From an uncultured Clostridia bacterium (lineage in GTDB: Bacteria > Bacillota > Clostridia > Christensenellales > Borkfalkiaceae), in the NCBI GenBank assembly GCA_947626685.1, contig CANQTD010000002.1:62001-126000 (forward strand): a stretch of DNA of 64,000 nucleotides. Reading direction: 5' to 3'. Below the pieces are notes generated by a model. It searched no databases, was not told the DNA's origin, and saw nothing but the letters and a program-made list of their open reading frames with translations. Positions 24,656 to 33,280 of the stretch are shown here, piece after piece. The translations under genes and the position numbers were made by a program. Positions within the stretch are counted from its first letter, which is position 1. Each line of letters begins with the position of its first letter.

Positions 24656-24871
24656 GTGGAGACGCAAGATACCAACGGATTTCCGAAAAATTTGAAGCTG
24701 CTTCGCGTTGCGAGAGGCTTGGGACAGCGAGAACTTGCCGTTCGCTTGGGGACGACGCTGAAAACGGTTTCCCATTGGGAGACAGGGTACAGCGAGCCCT
24801 CCATCGGGCAGTTGATCGGGCTTGCCGACTTTTTTGACGTCACTTTGGACGATCTGATGAGACGGGGATAA
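24656..24871 (+). CDS. Xre-family HTH regulator (module 1)
   Basis: This small DNA-binding protein (71 aa from GTG 24656; an in-frame TTG at 24638 would give 77) is a single Cro/C1-type helix-turn-helix: F-P-K-N-L-K-L-L-R, then G-Q-R-E-L-A-V-R-L-G, T-L-K-T-V-S-H-W-E-T-G and P-S-I-G-Q-L. Neither start has a clear ribosome site. It is divergent from the two-helix membrane protein and probably binds the palindrome between them. Its stop codon lies in the loop of its terminator. Confidence 0.85.
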   Translation: METQDTNGFPKNLKLLRVARGLGQRELAVRLGTTLKTVSHWETGYSEPSIGQLIGLADFFDVTLDDLMRRG

Positions 24872-24890
24872 GAGATTTCCCGTCTTTTTT
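24861..24890 (+). terminator. Terminator overlapping the Xre stop codon
   Basis: GACGGG and CCCGTC pair around a 12-nt loop that contains the TAA stop, followed by TTTTTT. Confidence 0.8.
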
Positions 24891-24922
24891 CGCGTCAGCG
24901 CGCGCCTTTTTCCGAAAAATCG

Positions 24923-24951
24923 TTGACTTGTACGCGCGTATTTGGTATAAT
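24923..24951 (+). promoter_or_regulatory. Promoter of the Xaa-Pro peptidase gene
   Basis: TTGACT at 24923-24928, 17 nt, TATAAT at 24946-24951. The expected transcription start coincides with the ATG at 24958. Confidence 0.85.
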
Positions 24952-24957
24952 ATGGTC

Positions 24958-26013
24958 ATGTTTCCCGAAAAGCTACGCAAAATATTCGATGCGGCGGAGG
25001 CGGACGCCCTCTTTTTGGAGTGCGATTTCCTGCGCAGATACGCGACGGATTTTTACTCTACGGACGGGTATGTCATCGTAACGCCCGAAGAGTGCGTGTA
25101 TTTCGCCGATCTCCGTTACTTCGAAGCGGCGGAAAAACAGCTTGCGGGGAGCGCGGTCAAGGTCCTCGAGGGCGGCTATAAGGACGCGCTCAAATACGCC
25201 GCGCCCTATCCGAAGCTCGGCATTCCCTATCCGTTCACGAGCGTTTCCGCGCTCAAGCTGTATGAGGCGGAAGGGCACACGACCGTCGACTGCATGCCCG
25301 CGTTCAAGGCGGCGATGCTTATCAAGTCGGAAGCGGAACTCGGCCGTATCCGCAGTGCCTGCGAGATCGCGGAGGACGCGCTTTTGTCCGTGCTTCCCGA
25401 GATCGCCGAGGGGATGGAAGAGCGCGAACTCGCCGCCCTTCTCGAATACAGGATGCGGCAGCTCGGCGCGAGCGGGACTTCCTTCGAGACCATCGTCGCG
25501 TTCGGGGAGAACGGCAGCGTGCCCCATTACGAGACGGGAACGAGAAAGCTCAGATTCGGCGATCCCGTTCTCATTGATTACGGCTGCAAGTACGAGGGCT
25601 ACTGTTCGGACTGCACGCGCACCTTTTTGTTTGGCGACGACGGAAAGCACGAAGAGTTCAAAAAGATCCATGCGGCGGTGCTTGCCGCGCACGAGCTTGT
25701 CAAGGAGCGCGTGACGGCGGGCATGACGGGAAGGGAAGCGGACGCGGTCGCCCGCGACCATCTCAGAGAAAAGGGGCTCGCGGAGTACTTCACCCATTCG
25801 CTCGGGCACGGGGTCGGCTTGCAGATCCACGAATATCCCGTCCTTTCCCCCCGCGGCGAAGAAAGACTTGAAAACGGCATGGTCTTTTCGGACGAGCCCG
25901 GCGTCTATCTTGCGGGCAAGCTCGGCGTACGCATCGAGGACACCGTCTGTCTGAAGGACGGCAGGGTCGTCTCGTTCATGAGCAAGACGGACCGGAAAGC
26001 ATTGATTTTGTAA
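24958..26013 (+). CDS. M24 Xaa-Pro aminopeptidase-like peptidase
   Basis: The 351-aa protein has a creatinase-type N-terminal domain (about 1-120) and an M24 pita-bread catalytic domain. Metal ligands can be seen: D-Y-G and C-S-D-C-T-R-T (two Asp), S-L-G-H-G-V-G (His), S-D-E-P-G-V-Y (Glu) and R-I-E-D-T (Glu). Such enzymes remove N-terminal residues before proline in the cytoplasm. ATG 24958 begins right at the predicted transcription start, so the mRNA may be leaderless; no ribosome site is possible. efp follows, as in many Firmicutes. Confidence 0.92.
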   Translation: MFPEKLRKIFDAAEADALFLECDFLRRYATDFYSTDGYVIVTPEECVYFADLRYFEAAEKQLAGSAVKVLEGGYKDALKYAAPYPKLGIPYPFTSVSALKLYEAEGHTTVDCMPAFKAAMLIKSEAELGRIRSACEIAEDALLSVLPEIAEGMEERELAALLEYRMRQLGASGTSFETIVAFGENGSVPHYETGTRKLRFGDPVLIDYGCKYEGYCSDCTRTFLFGDDGKHEEFKKIHAAVLAAHELVKERVTAGMTGREADAVARDHLREKGLAEYFTHSLGHGVGLQIHEYPVLSPRGEERLENGMVFSDEPGVYLAGKLGVRIEDTVCLKDGRVVSFMSKTDRKALIL

Positions 26014-26050
26014 AAATTTATAAAGCAAAAAGATAGAAGGAGATACGATT

Positions 26051-26614
26051 ATGGCACAGATCATGGCAGGCGACATCCGCAAGGGCACGACGTTCGAATA
26101 CAAGAGCGGCGTCTACACCGTCGTCGAATTTCAGCATGTCAAACCCGGGAAGGGAGCGGCGTTCGTCCGTACGACGCTCAAAAACGTCGTTACGGGACAA
26201 GTTCTCTCCGACGAGACTTTCAACCCCACGACGAAACTTGAGACGGCGCAGGTCGAGACCAAGAAAATGACCTACTCCTACAACGACGGCGAGTTCTACT
26301 ATTTCATGGACGACGAGTTCAACATGACCCCGCTCAACCGCGATCAGGTCGAGGACGCGCTCCGCTATATCCGTGAGAACGACGTCGTGACCGTGCGCTT
26401 TTTGTATGACAAGGCGTTTTCCGTCGAGCCCGAGAACTTTGTCGAACTCAAAGTCATCGAGGCGGAGCCCGGCGTAAAGGGCAACACCGCGACCAACGTC
26501 ACGAAAGCCGCGAAAGTGGAGACGGGAGCGACCTTCCAGGTCCCGATGTTTGTCGAAGAGGGCGATACCATCCGCATCGACACCCGCACCGGCGAGTACA
26601 TGTCGAGAGTATAA
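26051..26614 (+). CDS. efp: Elongation factor P
   Basis: The 187-aa protein has three beta-barrel domains; the loop H-V-K-P-G-K-G-A carries K34 at the tip that reaches the peptidyl-transferase centre. EF-P relieves ribosome stalling at polyproline. It starts at ATG 26051 behind GAAGGAGATA. Which modification the Lys carries cannot be told here; no modification gene is adjacent. Confidence 0.97.
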   Translation: MAQIMAGDIRKGTTFEYKSGVYTVVEFQHVKPGKGAAFVRTTLKNVVTGQVLSDETFNPTTKLETAQVETKKMTYSYNDGEFYYFMDDEFNMTPLNRDQVEDALRYIRENDVVTVRFLYDKAFSVEPENFVELKVIEAEPGVKGNTATNVTKAAKVETGATFQVPMFVEEGDTIRIDTRTGEYMSRV

Positions 26615-26618
26615 GCGC

Positions 26619-27056
26619 ATGAGATTCGTCGCGCAGCGTGTTGTCCGCGCGGTGCTCTCCGTAAACGATTTGCCCGTCTCCGAAATCGGATGCGGGCTTG
26701 TCGTTTATTTCGGCGTCAAGGCCGGGGACACCGTAAAACAGGCGGAAAAGTGTATGGAGAAGCTCGCAAATCTCCGCGTTTTCGAGGACGACGCGGGCAA
26801 GATGAACCGCTCGGTGAAAGATGTGGGCGGGGAGATCCTGCTCGTTTCGCAGTTCACGCTCTACGGAGACGCCAAAAAGGGAAACCGCCCGAGCTTTACC
26901 GAAGCGGAGGTCCCCGAAAAGGCGAACGCGCTCTATGAGTACGCGCTCTCCTACCTGAAAACGCTCGGCGTACCCGTCAAAAAGGGCGTCTTTGGGGCGG
27001 ATATGCGCATCGAGCAGATCAATCAAGGCCCTGTCACGATCATTTACGAAATATAA
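26619..27056 (+). CDS. dtd: D-aminoacyl-tRNA deacylase
   Basis: The 145-aa protein is DTD, which hydrolyses D-aminoacyl-tRNAs and mischarged glycyl-tRNA. Both active-site motifs are present: S-Q-F-T-L-Y-G-D and the cis Gly-Pro loop in N-Q-G-P-V-T. It begins at ATG 26619, 5 nt after efp, and in other Firmicutes usually follows relA rather than efp. Confidence 0.95.
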   Translation: MRFVAQRVVRAVLSVNDLPVSEIGCGLVVYFGVKAGDTVKQAEKCMEKLANLRVFEDDAGKMNRSVKDVGGEILLVSQFTLYGDAKKGNRPSFTEAEVPEKANALYEYALSYLKTLGVPVKKGVFGADMRIEQINQGPVTIIYEI

Positions 27057-27058
27057 CT

Positions 27059-27892
27059 ATGCGCATCCAATATCTCGGTACAGGCGCGGCGGAGGGGATC
27101 CCCGCGGCGTTTTGCAACTGCTCCTTTTGCAGAAAAGCAAGGTCGGAAGGGGAGGTCCGCACGCGCGCGCAGATCCTCTTGGACGGCGAACTCTCCATCG
27201 ACTTCCCGCCCGACGCCTTTTTTCATGCCGTAAAATTCGGGGCGGATCTCTCCGCGATCCGCTATCTCTTGGTCACACATGCGCACATGGACCACTTTTA
27301 CGCCCACGACTTTGTGCTGCGGGGGTATAAGTATGCGCGGGACATGACTGCGCCGTCCCTCACCGTCTACGGGAACGCGGAGACGCATGAAGTCTTTCGC
27401 GAGAGCACCGTGCGGGAGATGAAGGAGGACGTGGAAGCGGGGATCCGCTTTGTCGAGGTGAGTCCCTTTGAGGAGATCTCGTTCGGCGACTGGCGGGTAT
27501 GGACGCTGCGCGCCCGCCATTCCTCCCGCGACCCGCTCCTCTTTCTCATCGAACGGGGAGGAAAGCGCGTTCTGCACCTGTGCGACACGGGCGCGCTCAC
27601 ACAGGAGAGCGAGGCGTATTTAGCGGAGCTCGGCGGTCCGCCCTACAAACTTGTCACCCTCGACTGCACCTTCCTGTACGGCAAAACGGAGCCTTCTTCC
27701 CGCCATATGGGGTTGGATGAAAACGCGAGGACGCTGGAAAAGCTCGCGCGCATCGGCTTGGTGAACGGGCGCACGAAGAAGGTGATCACGCACTTTTCCC
27801 ACAATGCAAGCCCCTCGCGGGAACTCCTCTCGCAGGCCGAGCGGGAATACGGCGTGATTGCCGCGTACGACGGCATGCAACTCGAGATCTGA
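27059..27892 (+). CDS. Metallo-beta-lactamase-fold hydrolase, PhnP-like
   Basis: The 277-aa protein has the PhnP-type arrangement: L-G-T-G-A-A-E-G-I-P, a cysteine pair region F-C-N-C-S-F-C (structural zinc), the T-H-A-H-M-D-H metal motif near residue 79 and later L-C-D-T-G and T-H-F-S-H-N. PhnP cleaves cyclic ribose phosphates in phosphonate breakdown. No phn genes are near, so the true substrate is open. It starts 2 nt after dtd and closes the operon. Confidence 0.8.
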   Translation: MRIQYLGTGAAEGIPAAFCNCSFCRKARSEGEVRTRAQILLDGELSIDFPPDAFFHAVKFGADLSAIRYLLVTHAHMDHFYAHDFVLRGYKYARDMTAPSLTVYGNAETHEVFRESTVREMKEDVEAGIRFVEVSPFEEISFGDWRVWTLRARHSSRDPLLFLIERGGKRVLHLCDTGALTQESEAYLAELGGPPYKLVTLDCTFLYGKTEPSSRHMGLDENARTLEKLARIGLVNGRTKKVITHFSHNASPSRELLSQAEREYGVIAAYDGMQLEI

Positions 27893-27897
27893 TGGGC

Positions 27898-27933
27898 GGC
27901 AAAGGCGGTCCGCTTGCGGCGGCCGCCTTTGCC
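27898..27933 (+). terminator. GC-rich hairpin after the PhnP-like gene
   Basis: An 11-bp stem GGCAAAGGCGG / CCGCCTTTGCC has a 14-nt loop and no U-tract. It is a possible terminator or mRNA 3'-end structure. Confidence 0.5.
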
Positions 27934-27957
27934 GTATGGGAAAGTTCGCATAAACGG

Positions 27958-27986
27958 TTTACTTTTGCAAAGAAATAGTGTAAAAT
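27958..27986 (+). promoter_or_regulatory. Promoter of the patatin / aro operon
   Basis: TTTACT at 27958-27963, 17 nt, TAAAAT at 27981-27986, 35 nt before the start codon. Confidence 0.65.
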
Positions 27987-28020
27987 AAAGCTGAAAATCA
28001 AGGTGGAACAGGATTCGTAA

Positions 28021-28920
28021 ATGGGACTGATCGCGTGGATCAAAGAATTTTTCGCCCGCAGGAAGCGCAAACCCGTGCTCGGGCTCGCGCTCGGAAGCGG
28101 GGGCGCAAAGGGCTTGGCGCATCTCGGCGCACTCAAAGCGTTCGAGGAGGAGGGGATCTCCTTTTCCGTCGTGACGGGCGCGAGCGTCGGGGCGATCGTC
28201 GGCGCGCTCTACGCGAAAGGATATTCTTCCGCCGATATGGTCGGCATCGTCGAGGGGCTCAACCGCAGAGAGTTTTCGAAGAATCTCCATCCGTTCGCGG
28301 ATCTTTCTTTTGCGGAACGCTTCCTCTCCCCTTATTTGGAAGGGGACATCTCCTCGCTCCCCAAACCGTTTGCAGCATGGGCGACGGACGCAAAGACGAA
28401 TGTCGGGCTCCCGCTCAAAGAGGGGAATATCGCGCGCGTGCTCACTGCGTCGGCGGCGATCCCGCCCTTCTTCCGCGCGGTGGAGATCGACCGCAGAAAA
28501 CTGTATGACGGCGCGTTTTCCAATGCCGTTCCCGCGGATCTCTGCAAGGAGATGGGCGCCGATCTCGTCATCGGGATCGACCTCTCCGCCTTTCTTCGCA
28601 AGGAAGAGGAAAAGAGCGTGCTCGGCAGATTGGTCGGCAACGCTTTGAACTATGTCATGCCCGTGAAATATACGGAAGATTGCCGTTCCCGCGGCTATGC
28701 TTTCGCCGATGTGATGCTCCGTCCCAATTTGCACGATCACAGCGCGACCGACATCTCCTTTGCGGCGATGAACGCCATGTTCGAGATCGGATACCGCGAG
28801 GCGAAAGAGAGGATGCCCGAGATCAGGCAGGCGATCGAGGAGGCGACCCGCCGTGTCCGAAAAGCGAAAATTAAGCAAACGAGAAAGAGAGATCCGCAGA
28901 AAAAAGGATCTCGAGTATAG
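28021..28920 (+). CDS. Patatin-like phospholipase
   Basis: The 299-aa protein has the patatin fold: oxyanion loop G-S-G-G-A-K-G, nucleophile elbow G-A-S-V-G near residue 60, and catalytic Asp in D-G-A-F-S. A basic N-terminal helix (W-I-K-E-F-F-A-R-R-K-R-K) and a basic tail could bind membrane lipid. It probably hydrolyses acyl esters of phospholipids. It starts at ATG 28021 and overlaps the next gene by 68 nt. Confidence 0.88.
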   Translation: MGLIAWIKEFFARRKRKPVLGLALGSGGAKGLAHLGALKAFEEEGISFSVVTGASVGAIVGALYAKGYSSADMVGIVEGLNRREFSKNLHPFADLSFAERFLSPYLEGDISSLPKPFAAWATDAKTNVGLPLKEGNIARVLTASAAIPPFFRAVEIDRRKLYDGAFSNAVPADLCKEMGADLVIGIDLSAFLRKEEEKSVLGRLVGNALNYVMPVKYTEDCRSRGYAFADVMLRPNLHDHSATDISFAAMNAMFEIGYREAKERMPEIRQAIEEATRRVRKAKIKQTRKRDPQKKGSRV

Positions 28921-29851
28921 GCAGTTCGTCCACCGCTGTATCGTCTTTGCGGTCTCCGCGGCGATCGTCATAGCCGTCGCGCTGTTCGAGTACTTTCTCC
29001 CGTTCGAAACGCTGCTTCCCGCGGCGCATGTCCCCGCGCGCGGCGAGAACGAAATGCGCATCCATTTTTTGTCGGTGGGACAGGGCGACATGACCGTCGT
29101 GGAGTTTCCCGAAGGGGATCTGCTCGTCGTTGACGCGGGCGACGGAAGTTTCGAGCATGCAGACAAGGCGTACCGCTATCTGAAAGGGCTCAGTTTCCGC
29201 TCCCTCTCCCTCCTCATCACCCATGCGGACGCCGACCACTGCGGCGGGGCGGAGGACATCCTCAAAAGGCTCGGCGCGGACAAGCTCTATCTCCCCGCGG
29301 AAGGAAGCGAGGACGACGTGTATCAAAGCATTCTGGAAAGGGCGGAGAAGATCGGCTGTCCCGCGGAACAGCTTTCGCGCTACGGCGTGATCGCGCAGCC
29401 GTGCGGGGCGTATGCCGTCTGCATTTCCCCGCTCTCGCAGGGAGAGAGTTCCGACAACGATTCCTCCACCGTTTTGTATCTCCGCTACGGGCAGACGTCC
29501 GTCTTGCTCACGGGAGACATTTCCTCCGCACGCGAAAGGCGTCTCATGCGCGAGTACGCCCTCGACCATACCATTTTCGACATGGACGGCTATACCGTCC
29601 GCCTCGAGGAGACGGATATCCTCAAAGTCGCGCACCACGGTTCCTCGGCGTCCTCCTGCGAAGAGTGGCTCGAACTTTTGGACGTAAGCGACGCGATCAT
29701 TTCCTGCGGGGAGGATAACGCTTACGGGCACCCGCACTCCGAAACGCTCGAACGGCTCTCGGAGCATGCGGACGCAATTTACAGAACAGATGAACTCGGC
29801 GATATCGTCGTTTCGGTCACGCCGCAGGAATATACGATCATAACGGAGTAG
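28853..29851 (+). CDS. Membrane-anchored ComEC-type metallo-beta-lactamase protein
   Basis: The 332-aa protein has one N-terminal membrane helix (about residues 25-47) and a metallo-beta-lactamase domain like the C-terminal part of ComEC: L-S-V-G-Q-G-D-M-T-V, D-A-G-D-G, T-H-A-D-A-D-H, L-T-G-D-I and V-A-H-H-G-S. Family members stand alone as extracellular nucleases or hydrolases, so it need not relate to competence. GTG 28853 has GAGGAGG upstream, inside the patatin gene. Confidence 0.85.
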   Translation: MSEKRKLSKREREIRRKKDLEYRQFVHRCIVFAVSAAIVIAVALFEYFLPFETLLPAAHVPARGENEMRIHFLSVGQGDMTVVEFPEGDLLVVDAGDGSFEHADKAYRYLKGLSFRSLSLLITHADADHCGGAEDILKRLGADKLYLPAEGSEDDVYQSILERAEKIGCPAEQLSRYGVIAQPCGAYAVCISPLSQGESSDNDSSTVLYLRYGQTSVLLTGDISSARERRLMREYALDHTIFDMDGYTVRLEETDILKVAHHGSSASSCEEWLELLDVSDAIISCGEDNAYGHPHSETLERLSEHADAIYRTDELGDIVVSVTPQEYTIITE

Positions 29852-29854
29852 ATC

Positions 29855-30982
29855 ATGCGCATTACGACAAGCGGAGAATCGCACGGAAAGGGGCTTTTCG
29901 CGATCATCGAAGGGCTTCCCGCAGGGCTTCGCGTGGACGTTTCTTCCATCGACGCGGCGCTTCGGAGAAGGCAGTCGGGGTACGGAAGAGGGACGCGCCA
30001 GCAGCTGGAAAAGGACGCGGCCGAACTTCTTTCGGGCGTGAGGGACGGCGTGACGCTCGGCGGTCCCGTCACGCTCGCCGTGTGGAACCGCGATTACGCG
30101 AATTGGAAGGAATACATGGCTCCCGAGGGGTGCGATACGTCGCAGAGGAAACTCACATGCGTCCGCCCGGGGCATGCCGATCTCGCGGGAATGACAAAAT
30201 TCGGGCACACGGACGCGCGTAACGTTTTGGAGCGGGCTTCCGCGCGGGAGACCGCCGTCCGCGTTGCGGCGGGGGAGATCTGCCGCATGCTTCTCGCCGA
30301 ACTCGGCGTGCAGGTCGCGGGCTACACCGTCTCCATCGGCACGGTCTTCGACAGCAAGCCGTATGCTTTCGAAGAGCTCTCAAAGCGGGAGGGGGAACTC
30401 GGCATGATGGACGCCTCTCTTGCGGAGCGCGCAAAGCGGGAGATCGACGCCTGCCGCGAAGCGGGCGATACGCTCGGCGGCGTCTGCGAGATCCGCGTTT
30501 TCGGCCTCAAAAGCGGGTTCGGGAGCTGTATGACATACAGGGAAAAGTTGGACGCCCGCCTTGCCGCCGCGCTCATGAGCGTACAGGCGATCAAGGGCGT
30601 GGAAGTCGGGCTCGGTTTCGCTGCCGCAAAGATGCGGGGGAGCGAAGTCCACGACGGGATCGTGGGGACGGAACTCGGCTACCGCAGAATGTCCGACCGC
30701 GCGGGCGGGATCGAAGGGGGAATGTCCAACGGGGAAGAGATCGTCCTCCGCGCCGCCATGAAGCCCATTCCCACGCTCATGCGCGGGCTACCCACGGTGG
30801 ATACGGCGACGGGGCTCCCTGCGTCCGCCGCGGCCGAACGGAGCGACGTCTGCGCCATTCTCGCATGCGAGACCGTTCTCGAGAGCGCCGTTTGCGCCGA
30901 ACTCGCATGCGTCGTCCTCGAACGTCTCGGCGGCGATACGCTCGCGCAGGTAAAAGCGCGCTATCTGCAACTTCCGCAATGA
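29855..30982 (+). CDS. aroC: Chorismate synthase
   Basis: The 375-aa enzyme converts EPSP to chorismate with reduced FMN. Signatures seen: G-E-S-H-G at the start, R-R-R-Q-S-G-Y-G-R-G, R-P-G-H-A-D-L-A, A-R-E-T-A-V-R-V-A-A-G and G-G-I-E-G-G-M-S-N-G. It starts 3 nt after the preceding gene and overlaps aroB by 4 nt, heading a tight shikimate cluster. aroA and aroD are not in the window; AroQ replaces AroD. Confidence 0.97.
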   Translation: MRITTSGESHGKGLFAIIEGLPAGLRVDVSSIDAALRRRQSGYGRGTRQQLEKDAAELLSGVRDGVTLGGPVTLAVWNRDYANWKEYMAPEGCDTSQRKLTCVRPGHADLAGMTKFGHTDARNVLERASARETAVRVAAGEICRMLLAELGVQVAGYTVSIGTVFDSKPYAFEELSKREGELGMMDASLAERAKREIDACREAGDTLGGVCEIRVFGLKSGFGSCMTYREKLDARLAAALMSVQAIKGVEVGLGFAAAKMRGSEVHDGIVGTELGYRRMSDRAGGIEGGMSNGEEIVLRAAMKPIPTLMRGLPTVDTATGLPASAAAERSDVCAILACETVLESAVCAELACVVLERLGGDTLAQVKARYLQLPQ

Positions 30983-32037
30983 AAATTATCACGATCAAGG
31001 CCGCTTCTGCGGCAGAAAAAAGTGTTGTCCGTTGCCGTAAAAAGGTAATGGAGAAGGCGCTTCCCGCCGCACTCAACGGCTATCGAGGCGCGCTCATCTT
31101 TACCGATACGAACGTCTACGGGCTGTACGGGAAAAAGCTCGCGCGCTACTTGCCCGGCGTTCCCGTCTTTGCCATGCCCGCAGGCGAGAAAAACAAGAAC
31201 GCGGAGACGCTCTTTTCCCTTCTCGGCGCGATGGCGGAGGCGGGTCTGCACCGCGATTCCGTCCTCGTCGCATTGGGCGGGGGCGTCGTGGGGGACGTCG
31301 GCGGACTTGCAGCGGCCCTCTATATGCGCGGGATCGCCTGCATTCAAGTTCCCACCACCCTCCTCGCGCAGGTGGATTCCTCCGTCGGGGGGAAAACGGC
31401 GATCGACTTCCGCGGCGTAAAGAATCTCGTCGGGGCGTTCAGACAGCCCGCGCTCGTCCTTGCCGACCCTGCGTTTTTCGGAACGCTTCCCCGCCGCGAG
31501 ATCTGTTGCGGGTTGGGGGAGATCGTCAAGCACGGCGCGCTCTCCGCTCCGCTATTCGAGAGGCTTGTCTCCGCGCCCGACCTCTTCGACCTCGGCTTTC
31601 TCGCAGGGATCGTGCCAGAAAATATCGCGTTCAAGGCGGACGTCGTGCGGCGGGATCCCCATGAAACAGGGCTTCGCAAATGCCTCAATTTGGGGCATAC
31701 CACGGGGCATGCCATCGAACTGTGCACCGATCTCTCCCACGGGGAATGCGTTCTGATCGGCCTTATATTCGAAGCGGAACTCGCAAAAAAATATGCCGTT
31801 TGCGACGGTGCGTATTTAGACGAACTCATCGCGCTGTGCAAGCGCGTGCTTTCCTGCGACTTGCGCTCCGTCGACGTTTCCGCCGCGGCAGAGCTTGCGA
31901 GATTGGATAAGAAGAACGAAACGAACGGCAGGGTCGTCGTCTGCGCTCCGAGGGCGCGCGCCTCCTACGCGCTCCTTACGCTCGGGTACGGCGAATACGC
32001 GCACGCGCTCGCCGAAATCAAGGAGAAACTGTGTTAA
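30979..32037 (+). CDS. aroB: 3-dehydroquinate synthase
   Basis: The 352-aa NAD- and metal-dependent enzyme makes 3-dehydroquinate from DAHP. It shows A-L-G-G-G-V-V-G-D, P-T-T-L-L-A-Q-V-D-S-S-V-G-G-K-T, K-N-L-V-G-A-F and L-N-L-G-H-T-T-G-H-A-I-E. ATG 30979 overlaps the aroC stop. Length is normal. Confidence 0.96.
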   Translation: MKIITIKAASAAEKSVVRCRKKVMEKALPAALNGYRGALIFTDTNVYGLYGKKLARYLPGVPVFAMPAGEKNKNAETLFSLLGAMAEAGLHRDSVLVALGGGVVGDVGGLAAALYMRGIACIQVPTTLLAQVDSSVGGKTAIDFRGVKNLVGAFRQPALVLADPAFFGTLPRREICCGLGEIVKHGALSAPLFERLVSAPDLFDLGFLAGIVPENIAFKADVVRRDPHETGLRKCLNLGHTTGHAIELCTDLSHGECVLIGLIFEAELAKKYAVCDGAYLDELIALCKRVLSCDLRSVDVSAAAELARLDKKNETNGRVVVCAPRARASYALLTLGYGEYAHALAEIKEKLC

Positions 32038-32861
32038 AGCTCGCCGTCGTGGGGAAGGACGTCTCCCGTTCCGACAGCCCCGATATCCATCGTTTTATTC
32101 TGCGCCGTTTTTCGGAGAGTTGCGCATATGAGAAGGTGAGTATCCCGCCCGAGGAGTTTTCCATGCGGGCGGAAGAGCTCTTTTCCCGCTATGACGCGTT
32201 CAACGTCACCATTCCCTTCAAGGAGGAGATCGTTCCCTATCTGAAAGGGCTCGAAGGGGACGCGAAGCTGTTCGGGGCGGTGAATACCGTCCTCTCCAAG
32301 CCCCGTCTCGGCTACAATACGGACGGGAGCGGCTTCATGCTCATGCTGAAAAACGCGGGTCTTGCCGTAAAGGGAAGATCTGTTCTCGTGCTCGGCGCGG
32401 GCGGCGCGGGCAGAAGCTGCATCGGAAAGCTGTGCAATGCGGGCGCGGAGGTCTTTTTCTATGAGCGGGACTTCGGGCGGCTCGGGGCTGTCCAAGAGGC
32501 GTTCGGCGCCTCCAAACCCCTGTGGCAGGTCCCCGTGCGCCCCTTCGACATTGTGCTCAACTGCACGGGGGTGGGCATGCACCAAAGCGTCGGCTGTCTC
32601 CCGTCCATTCTCTATGAGGGCGGGGAAACGGACACTGCGGAACGCCTTCTGCGCCTTTGCGGTGCGGCGGTCGATCTCATCTATGTGCCCGCGCAGTCCG
32701 AATTTCTGCGCGTGGCGGAACGGTACGGAAAGCCCGTCCAAAACGGCGCGGCGATGCTCTTCTATCAGGCATATGTCGCAGACTGCATCTATCTCTCCCG
32801 CCGTGCGGACGCGGAAGAGGCGAGCAGGCTGTGGAAGGAATACAAAGAGGTAAAAAAATGA
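32031..32861 (+). CDS. aroE: Shikimate dehydrogenase
   Basis: The 276-aa enzyme reduces 3-dehydroshikimate to shikimate with NADPH. Substrate-domain residues N-V-T-I-P-F-K and N-T-D-G-S-G-F are present, then the Rossmann loop V-L-G-A-G-G-A-G-R-S. GTG 32031 follows AAGGAG and overlaps aroB. The N-terminal S-R-S-D-S-P stands for the usual S-x-S-x-S-P motif, with a small change. Confidence 0.94.
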   Translation: MLKLAVVGKDVSRSDSPDIHRFILRRFSESCAYEKVSIPPEEFSMRAEELFSRYDAFNVTIPFKEEIVPYLKGLEGDAKLFGAVNTVLSKPRLGYNTDGSGFMLMLKNAGLAVKGRSVLVLGAGGAGRSCIGKLCNAGAEVFFYERDFGRLGAVQEAFGASKPLWQVPVRPFDIVLNCTGVGMHQSVGCLPSILYEGGETDTAERLLRLCGAAVDLIYVPAQSEFLRVAERYGKPVQNGAAMLFYQAYVADCIYLSRRADAEEASRLWKEYKEVKK

Positions 32862-33280
32862 AGATTCTGGTGATCAACGGCGTCAATCTCAATCTGACGG
32901 GAAGGCGGGAAAAACATGTTTACGGCGGGGAGAGCCTCGCGGAGATCAACGGGGAACTTTCTGCGTTCGCCCGCTCCGAGGGGCATGAGGCGGACTTCTT
33001 CCAGAGCAATCTCGAGGGGGAAATCTGCACGGCGGTCCAAAACGCGGAGGGCGTCTACGACGGCATCGTGCTGAACGCGGGCGCGTACTCCCATTACTCC
33101 TACGCCATCCGCGACGCGATCGCAAGCGTCTCCGTGCCCGTCGTCGAGGTGCACATGTCCAATGTGTTTGCACGCGAGGGATTCCGTCATACGTCGGTTT
33201 TGACCGAGGTCTGCAAGGGCGAGATCCTCGGCTTCGGAAAGCAAAGCTATTTTCTTGCATTGGAGAGCTTTTGGCGATGA
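32858..33280 (+). CDS. aroQ: Type II 3-dehydroquinate dehydratase
   Basis: The 140-aa enzyme dehydrates 3-dehydroquinate. It has the family start I-N-G-V-N-L-N-L-T-G-R-R, Q-S-N-L-E-G-E, N-A-G-A-Y-S-H-Y-S-Y and V-E-V-H-M-S-N. It overlaps both neighbours by 4 nt. As the type II enzyme it takes the place of the class I AroD. Confidence 0.95.
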   Translation: MKILVINGVNLNLTGRREKHVYGGESLAEINGELSAFARSEGHEADFFQSNLEGEICTAVQNAEGVYDGIVLNAGAYSHYSYAIRDAIASVSVPVVEVHMSNVFAREGFRHTSVLTEVCKGEILGFGKQSYFLALESFWR

